Shown: positions 58,219-64,000 of the stretch, one piece after another | Numbering within the stretch: the stretch's first letter is position 1 | How the letters are laid out: the number at the start of each line of letters is the position of its first letter | Assembly (NCBI GenBank): GCA_937625935.1 | Contig: OW569349.1 | Coordinates: forward strand, 124,001 to 188,000 | Length of the DNA: 64,000 bases | Source of the DNA: Tetramitus jugosus | Lineage: Eukaryota > Heterolobosea > Eutetramitea > Acrasida > Vahlkampfiidae | Direction: 5' to 3' | Made by a program: the position numbers and the translations under genes | The notes under the pieces: generated by a model | Told to the model about the DNA's origin: nothing | Seen by the model: only the letters and a program-made list of their open reading frames with translations | Database searches by the model: none

Positions 58219-60435
58219 ATGACATTGAATCATCATCATCCAAACAATCACAACGACCATAATCATCATCGCATAGATTATTCAAAAGCAATAGCGACAA
58301 CAAGTGCACCAACCAATCATCATCATCGCAACAACAACAACAATAACAATACTCAACAAGGCAATGAAGACGATCCAACAACCATCACTTCTTTTGTCGA
58401 TCCCATCATCACAACAAACACCACTGACACATCATTAACAACAATCATATCAAACATGGATGCACACTTGCACAAGCATCACAACAACAATAATAATAAC
58501 AACAACAACAATAACAACGTGAACAATTATAGTAAAACACTGATTCAATTACCAATGGAATCAATTGTACACTGTCTATCCTTCTTGCACTCCAAAGACA
58601 TTTTCAACAGTGTCATACCAGTGTGTCAACTGTTTCAGCGGTTGTCTCATACGAGGCAATTGTGGGACAGTGTTTTTTTCTGCACACTCAAAAACGCTAA
58701 TGTGTCTCCAGAGGTGCTCGATCAATTTCCAATCAGACACATTATTGTGAACTCTAAGCAGTTTTCAATTGTCAATTTGATTCGTATGAACAGTGGATTA
58801 GATGCATTGAGAAGTGTCATTTTGAGTTCAATTGTCATTGATTATCGAAACTTTATCTACATGATGAACGTGTTGACGAATATGGAGAGATTGACACTTG
58901 ACAGGTGTAAAGTGATTAATTATTTTGAGCCGCCAATGGAAGACAGTTTAATTACGAATCGTTTTGAACGGTTGACCGTGTTGGAGTGCAAGGGATTGCA
59001 AGGCGACTATGAAACAAAGCTTAAGATTCTTCAGATTATTGTTTCAAGGTGCAAGAATGTGACGAGTTTGACCATGAGCAAAAACAGTCCACTTTTGCTT
59101 CAGGAGATGATTTATCAAAAGTTTCATCCAGAGATGCAACTCGAGAGTCTATCATTGGAAGAGGAATACTTGTTTGCTCAGAATCAGGAGACACACGTTC
59201 TCGATCAATTCTTTCAGAGTCATTGCAATCGTCGATTGAAGAAGCTTTCGTTGGTGAATTGCAGACACAGGTTCGACACGATGCTCTCTCACTGTTCTCA
59301 CACGTTAGAGTACTTGATTGTTGTCAGTGGATTCTGGCATCATCCGTTCAATGAATTACCGTATCCAACGCTGCCATTGCTCGCTCGATTAACAATGATT
59401 AGTTGTCATATTCAAGTTGTTGAGAGAATTCTATCGGATTGCGTTTCTGAAAATATATTGCAGATCAAGTTGGCTGGTCCATCCAGAAATCATCAATGCA
59501 ATGTTTTCTTCCGTACGCCGAAACTGAAATCATTGAAATCAAACTATGCACTGCCTTTTCCAACGCTGGCACCGATCATTATGACATGTGACAAGAGTTT
59601 GGAGTGTCTTGAATTTGCATTCGCAAAGAGAACGTTACTCACATTTGATCCCTGGCATCCTGTTGCTCTTTCGCTGAGTGACTCACTCGTGCACTTGAGT
59701 ATGGACAATGTTCGATTCGATGATCAATGGTGGTTACTCAAACTATTGCGTGATCTCAAGCGATTAGAAACATTGCGAGTAGAGACAGCTTCAAGCGAGG
59801 CATCAGAATCAGAGGAAACATGTGTCATTATACCGCATGACTGTTTGCTTCGTGTTCTTGTCTTGGAGGATTGCGATATAACAGCAGAGTGCTTTGATCG
59901 GGTACTGCAGTATTGTGGTTCTCAACTCTTTAGATTCTCCTGCGATTTCAGTTATGACAAGAAGGGCGTGGTTTCAGAGAAGATGCAATCAATAGCTTTG
60001 CAATGCGAGGAAGCTTACTTAACCATCAATTGCATGGATCAAGTTCCAGCGAGATTGGAGCTCTTCTCCTACGATCTGCCTCTTGTCACAATCAATGTTC
60101 GGGATCTGTCCTTGGAAGATATGGTTCTGTTGACCATTGTTTGTGACAAGGTCAAGAATCTTGAGTTCAACAAGGACCAGGGTGCAATGAACTTTCCAAG
60201 TGAAAGTGCAGAAGCATTGGTCGAGCAAAAGATTGACTATGCCACAATACAGGAAACTATGGCCCACGTGATTACGAATCGAGTTGCAAACCTGAATCAG
60301 CAAGAACGAGAATTACTGTTAACCAAGTACAAATCAATCAACCTGTCATCTGATGTTCGATCTGGAAATATCAAAGGATTGCTCCGTACTCTTGCGATCC
60401 AGAATCCAGATCCAACAGAAGACAATAAACCTTGA
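58219..60435 (+). CDS. F-box protein with leucine-rich repeats
   Basis: 738 residues, one exon, ATG at 58219. The first 105 residues are His/Asn/Thr-rich low complexity. The F-box (LIQLPMESIVHCLSFLHSKD, then VCQLFQRLSHTRQLWDSVFF) spans about 110-160. After that come irregular leucine-rich repeats (LEYLIVVSGFWHHPF; LERLTLDRCKVINY-like segments; LRVLVLEDCDITAECFDRVL) to about 650, as in FBXL proteins where LRRs bind the substrate. No intron is needed. Substrate unknown. The gene converges on the kinase-like gene, 87 bases away. Confidence 0.82.
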   Translation: MTLNHHHPNNHNDHNHHRIDYSKAIATTSAPTNHHHRNNNNNNNTQQGNEDDPTTITSFVDPIITTNTTDTSLTTIISNMDAHLHKHHNNNNNNNNNNNNVNNYSKTLIQLPMESIVHCLSFLHSKDIFNSVIPVCQLFQRLSHTRQLWDSVFFCTLKNANVSPEVLDQFPIRHIIVNSKQFSIVNLIRMNSGLDALRSVILSSIVIDYRNFIYMMNVLTNMERLTLDRCKVINYFEPPMEDSLITNRFERLTVLECKGLQGDYETKLKILQIIVSRCKNVTSLTMSKNSPLLLQEMIYQKFHPEMQLESLSLEEEYLFAQNQETHVLDQFFQSHCNRRLKKLSLVNCRHRFDTMLSHCSHTLEYLIVVSGFWHHPFNELPYPTLPLLARLTMISCHIQVVERILSDCVSENILQIKLAGPSRNHQCNVFFRTPKLKSLKSNYALPFPTLAPIIMTCDKSLECLEFAFAKRTLLTFDPWHPVALSLSDSLVHLSMDNVRFDDQWWLLKLLRDLKRLETLRVETASSEASESEETCVIIPHDCLLRVLVLEDCDITAECFDRVLQYCGSQLFRFSCDFSYDKKGVVSEKMQSIALQCEEAYLTINCMDQVPARLELFSYDLPLVTINVRDLSLEDMVLLTIVCDKVKNLEFNKDQGAMNFPSESAEALVEQKIDYATIQETMAHVITNRVANLNQQERELLLTKYKSINLSSDVRSGNIKGLLRTLAIQNPDPTEDNKP

Positions 60436-60522
60436 CAATATGAAAAACAATCCATCCACAGAAGGCACCAACATTTGTTCAAAAAATAATTTATATGTGT
60501 GGTGTACTACTTACATGGCAAT

Positions 60523-61194
60523 TTACAGGATATTATTCACTTGTAAATGCTTAATAATCTTATCACAATCATAGTCAAACTTGCTCACATCCACTGTAAA
60601 GTCCCACAAGTGACTATACTCCCGATCATACATGTCATAAATATGATCCAAGTGATCTTTGTTTGCCTCATTCAACTGTAGTCTGCTTTCATCCATTCTT
60701 GACTGAATCCGATCCCATACCACATTGACATCCGGTACCTTGAGATACACTGTTGTCAACTCAATGTTACACTCTTTCAATTCTTCAATCGAGTGCTGTA
60801 TCATGTCGGACAAGTGTCTTCCCCGATTGTTCCTTGTGTAGAATACGGCAGAGTACGGCGATCGATCCACAATAATGACTGGATGTTTTGTCGAAGATCC
60901 GCTCTTGCTTGGTGAGTCATCTGACTGTGTGTGAGAGTGTGGTTGTTGTTGTTGTTGGTCAACATCAGCTCCGACAGCAGTGTTGAGGATTCTTTGGAAC
61001 CAGCATGCAGTCCAATAGGTTTCACTGATCAGTGACTGTGGATGAATGGCATTGCTCGTGCATGGAAACGAGTGAATAAAAGCTTCGTCTAGCACTTTGA
61101 ACTTGTTGCTGATGCTAGCTTGTTGTTTAATGTGGGAACACAGAGTGGTTTTACCCGATCCGTGAACACCTTCGATGCATACGACTCTTCTCAT
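60523..61194 (-). CDS. Deoxynucleoside/thymidylate kinase-like P-loop protein
   Basis: 223 residues from the ATG at 61194 (MRRVVCIEG); the frame upstream has an earlier ATG (61272) but its product extension is not conserved-looking. Features: P-loop VCIEGVHGSGKTTLCSHI, a VIIVDRSPYSAVFYTRNN segment with the DRS motif of deoxynucleoside kinases, and a lid-like WDRIQSRMDESRLQLNEA with conserved Arg residues. A low-complexity Gln/His/Ser insertion sits before the DRS strand. Phosphorylation of a deoxynucleoside or nucleotide is the best guess. Overall similarity to known kinases is partial and other small P-loop kinases fit too. Confidence 0.6.
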   Translation of the reverse strand: MRRVVCIEGVHGSGKTTLCSHIKQQASISNKFKVLDEAFIHSFPCTSNAIHPQSLISETYWTACWFQRILNTAVGADVDQQQQQPHSHTQSDDSPSKSGSSTKHPVIIVDRSPYSAVFYTRNNRGRHLSDMIQHSIEELKECNIELTTVYLKVPDVNVVWDRIQSRMDESRLQLNEANKDHLDHIYDMYDREYSHLWDFTVDVSKFDYDCDKIIKHLQVNNIL

Positions 61195-61403
61195 TGTTTG
61201 TATTGTGTATTGTGTTGTTATCTGTTTGTTTTGAGTGGAACAGTTAACGGAATTGAAGAAGAGCTTTTTCATAACAGCCTGGGAAAACGCCAGCAACAAC
61301 AAGTTTTTCCTCTTCCATCAAACGCTCGACCTCAAAATTTTTCTTTACGTGGCGCCAAAAATTCTTAATTGTCCGCAAATTTCTTCAACCAGAAACAACA
61401 CGC

Positions 61404-63149
61404 ATGATCAACAACAATAACAACAAACAGCAGTCACAACAATCATCAGATGATGACAAAAATGAGCTCATTGATCAATATATTCACACTGTGAATCGAA
61501 AGCTATTGGACTTTGACTTTGAAAAAACATGTTGCGTCACATTGTCCAACGTCAATGTCTACCTGTGTCTCGTCTGTGGCAAATACTATCAAGGAAGATC
61601 ACTCAACACACCAGCATGCATACATGCCATCAATGATGATCATCACATTTTTCTCAATGTCTCCACTGGTGCTCTCTACATTCTACCTGATCAGATACCA
61701 GTATTGATCAAGAAGAATAGAGGAGAGGCATCAACAACAGCAGCAGAAGTGTTGAATGACGTCATTTGTAATTTGAATCCCAGGTATTTGAGTTTGGATC
61801 AAGTCAATCAATTTGATTGTCCATCTTCTCACTATCATCATCATCACAATCACAATCACAGTCGCAATAGTGAAAATGATGATGATGATAAGAATAGTGA
61901 GAATAGTGAGAATAGTGAGATTGTGAATATGAGTGAGAAGAGAGTGGATATCAATGGTCAAGTTTTCTATCCAGGTTATCTCGGATTGAACAATTTGAAG
62001 AACACGGATACGATCAATGTTGTGATTCAATCGTTGAGTCATGTCACATTGATTCGCAACTATTTTCTATTGTTGGAATGGAGTGCAGGGACATCTTCTT
62101 CTTCATTATCAGCATCATCTCCACAGATGATGGTTGTGAATCGATTCGGGGAATTAGTGCGGAAGATTTGGAATGGAAGGACGTTCAAGGGTCATGTCAG
62201 TCCTCATGAGCTGTTGCAGGCGATATCGATTGCGAGTGAAAAGAAGTTTGGTATTGGATTAGAGAGGGATCCAATAGAGTTTTTGACATGGTTTCTCAAC
62301 ATGTTGCACATGTCATTGAGCAGTACTACCGCCACCAAGAGCAATGATACTTCTGTGTCGGTGGTTGCTGCTACTGGTAGTTCTGGTTCTTCACAGCAGG
62401 TGACGGGAGGAACCTTGTCAAAAGCAGGTACGACCAATCTGAAGAGAAAGAAGAGCAGTGAGGGTCGACCGACAAAGAAGCGACGAATTGGTGATCATGA
62501 GCAAAAGACAAGTATTATATCAGAAACATTTCAAGGAATGATTCGTGTCACTCAGGAAACGGTTTCGATTCAGAATAAGGATGACAAGGAAGAGGATGTG
62601 ACTAAGAAGCAACAGAAGAAAAAGACGACTCGTGATGTGCCGTTCATGTATCTTACGCTGGATATACCTCCTGCTCCTCTGTTCAAGGATGAACAGGAGA
62701 GGAACATTATTCCTCAGATTCCAATCTATCAGTTGTTAAACAAGTACAATGGAAAAACAGAGACGATTCAAGCAATTTCAAACAACTTGCTTGAAAAGAA
62801 GACTTATTCGATCACGAAACTGCCAAAGTATTTGATTGTTCACATGAAACGATTCTCTGCCAACAACTTTTTCCATGAGAAGAATCCAACAATTGTGAGT
62901 TTCCCCGTGCAAGGATTGGATCTGGCTTACTGTTGTGCTTGCCCTGAAGGCTCCAACACCAAGTACGATCTGGTGGCCAACATTTGCCATGAGGGAGACG
63001 CCAAGTCTGGATTTTTCAAGGTGCACATTCTCCACAGACCAACCGGGAAGTGGTTAGAAATGCAGGACTTGGATGTGAAGGAGATTATTCCACAAATCGT
63101 AAGTGTTTCCGAAGCCTATATTCAAATTTATGAGCAACAAAAGGAGTAA
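61404..63149 (+). CDS. USP39: USP39/SAD1 homologue, inactive ubiquitin hydrolase of the tri-snRNP
   Basis: Splicing factor needed to keep the U4/U6.U5 tri-snRNP intact. 581 residues from the ATG at 61404. A ZnF-UBP domain (about 30-125) contains NVNVYLCLVCGKYYQGRS, HAINDDHHIFLNVSTGALYI and LPDQIPVLI. A His/Asn/Ser-rich insertion follows. The USP fold starts at YPGYLGLNNLKNTDTINVVI, where the catalytic Cys of USPs is Asp, and near the end NICHEGDAKSGFFKVH lacks the catalytic His. Both losses are known in USP39, so it should be enzymatically dead. A basic Lys-rich insertion (LKRKKSSEGRPTKKRRIG) could be a nuclear signal. Confidence 0.93.
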   Translation: MINNNNNKQQSQQSSDDDKNELIDQYIHTVNRKLLDFDFEKTCCVTLSNVNVYLCLVCGKYYQGRSLNTPACIHAINDDHHIFLNVSTGALYILPDQIPVLIKKNRGEASTTAAEVLNDVICNLNPRYLSLDQVNQFDCPSSHYHHHHNHNHSRNSENDDDDKNSENSENSEIVNMSEKRVDINGQVFYPGYLGLNNLKNTDTINVVIQSLSHVTLIRNYFLLLEWSAGTSSSSLSASSPQMMVVNRFGELVRKIWNGRTFKGHVSPHELLQAISIASEKKFGIGLERDPIEFLTWFLNMLHMSLSSTTATKSNDTSVSVVAATGSSGSSQQVTGGTLSKAGTTNLKRKKSSEGRPTKKRRIGDHEQKTSIISETFQGMIRVTQETVSIQNKDDKEEDVTKKQQKKKTTRDVPFMYLTLDIPPAPLFKDEQERNIIPQIPIYQLLNKYNGKTETIQAISNNLLEKKTYSITKLPKYLIVHMKRFSANNFFHEKNPTIVSFPVQGLDLAYCCACPEGSNTKYDLVANICHEGDAKSGFFKVHILHRPTGKWLEMQDLDVKEIIPQIVSVSEAYIQIYEQQKE

Positions 63150-63184
63150 ACACGTATCGATTTATGTAATAATTTAAGTTTTGT

Positions 63185-64000
63185 TTATTGTACATTTTCG
63201 GTAATGGATGTTTGATAATCATAAAGTGTCTCTCGCATGCTGGAGATTCGAGATCTTTGTTCTCTTGTCTCGGTTGACAAAGTGAAGCATTTCACCGCGT
63301 TGTCAAGGTCTCCTTCCATCTCAAAATACACTCCCAGTCTCTCTGTCTCTTGAGCACTCCAGTCTGAAACGGAGGCAGAGAGATAGCGGGCGACAAGGTC
63401 TTCAATTGGTTCCATCTGTTTGCTATGGTCTACACCCGTCTCATCGCTAATGGTTTGGGATCCCTGCTTCACGAGTTGCTTAAGGCGCCTCATGTGTTTC
63501 TTGAACGGTTCACTCGATTTCATGAACGACAAGTAACTCATTTCATAGTATTGCGACTCTCTCGTGGCGTGATAAATTTGCTGGAACATGTCCTCATCAC
63601 TCAAAGTCGCTGCAATCTGGAACGCTTTCTCATAGTATCCATGTCTCAGCGTATAAATAAAGTATCTTCGGTAGAGGTTGTGCAGCTGTGACAGTCTAGA
63701 CGTATTATCTTGCGAGTAGGCATCCAACATGGAGTGTGAGGTCTCTTTGAATAGATTCGCGTATTTGTCTAGGATTATATCCAAATATGCCCTCGCTCTC
63801 ACACCATTGAAATCCACATCCACTTGCCTCAATAAATAATTAACAAATATACAGAGAGCGCAGTACAACTCAGAAGGATTGGATATGTTCCTAATAAGCG
63901 TTCGACTCTCTTCCATACAATTATTATGAATGTGCATTGTTAAGAGGTGAATACTACTCAATGGCTTAATATCGTACATTGAGTGACACAGTGTCAAATC
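63185..64000 (-). CDS. C-terminal part of a helical protein, cut by the window edge
   Basis: The frame is open to the right edge, so the start lies beyond the window; about 271 residues are seen. The visible part is all alpha-helical, with TPR-like pieces (LYRRYFIYTLRHGYYEKAFQ, YFEMEGDLDNAVKCF). The pattern FIYTLRHGYYEKAFQIA with a following ATLSDEDMFQQIYHATRE is like the C-terminus of WDPCP/Fritz-type ciliary proteins, but the match is by eye and weak. Function is left open. The 3' end converges on USP39 with a 35-base gap. Confidence 0.6.
   Translation of the reverse strand, partial: DLTLCHSMYDIKPLSSIHLLTMHIHNNCMEESRTLIRNISNPSELYCALCIFVNYLLRQVDVDFNGVRARAYLDIILDKYANLFKETSHSMLDAYSQDNTSRLSQLHNLYRRYFIYTLRHGYYEKAFQIAATLSDEDMFQQIYHATRESQYYEMSYLSFMKSSEPFKKHMRRLKQLVKQGSQTISDETGVDHSKQMEPIEDLVARYLSASVSDWSAQETERLGVYFEMEGDLDNAVKCFTLSTETREQRSRISSMRETLYDYQTSITENVQ

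Overview
The window is nuclear DNA of a free-living protist, most likely a heterolobosean amoeboflagellate of the Naegleria type. This is inferred from gene content and style, not from a database match. The evidence is compact protein-coding genes on both strands, with several convergent pairs only 24 to 63 bases apart. Introns are few and short: I placed 15, of 64 to 200 bases, and 14 of them have a GTATG donor. Low-complexity Gln/Asn/Ser/His tracts are frequent. The gene set is eukaryotic (exportin-2, USP39, TSR3, CDC123, PDH E1 beta, F-box proteins, a RhoGEF, a RasGAP) and includes two features typical of bacterivorous amoebae or fungi: an acyloxyacyl hydrolase and a Zn2Cys6 regulator.

Layout. 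0.8-15.7 kb: a GATase-CPSase fusion (carbamoyl-phosphate synthase), an LRR-DH-PH RhoGEF, a compact neurofibromin-like RasGAP with Sec14 and EF-hand parts, and an acyloxyacyl hydrolase-like secreted lipase. 16-29 kb: an ankyrin protein, a polyQ Zn2Cys6 factor, a spliced acylphosphatase-like gene, an NHL-repeat protein, a divergent LC8-like dynein light chain, a TANGO2/NRDE protein and an AAAP amino-acid transporter. 29-39 kb: a coiled-coil protein whose start codon sits in a duplicated piece of its own gene, an OXNAD1-like reductase, TSR3, exportin-2 (CSE1) and a coiled-coil/IQ protein. 39-42.4 kb: a gene-poor stretch with two decayed LINE-type retrotransposon 3' fragments and, at its right end, a tRNA-Asp-like gene. 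42.4-47.9 kb: an RCC1-repeat protein, PDH E1 beta, a palmitoyl-protein thioesterase-like protein, an RWD/DUF1115 protein and a small unknown gene. 47.9-49.2 kb: tRNA-Leu(AAG) followed by retroposed sequences, one with a perfect 14-bp target-site duplication. 49.3-64 kb: CDC123, a PH-PH-beta-helix protein, three F-box proteins, FAHD1, a RING-H2 protein, a small kinase, USP39 and one gene cut by the window edge.

Most genes are unrelated housekeeping genes with no operon logic. Shared themes are small-GTPase and membrane signalling (RhoGEF, RasGAP, PH proteins), ubiquitin-type control (three F-box proteins, RING-H2) and lipid or thioester hydrolysis (acyloxyacyl hydrolase-like, PPT-like). The most unusual region is the pair of retroelement clusters next to tRNA genes. 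One insertion lies about 45 bases upstream of the tRNA-Leu 5' end, a spacing like that of tRNA-targeting non-LTR elements of Dictyostelium.
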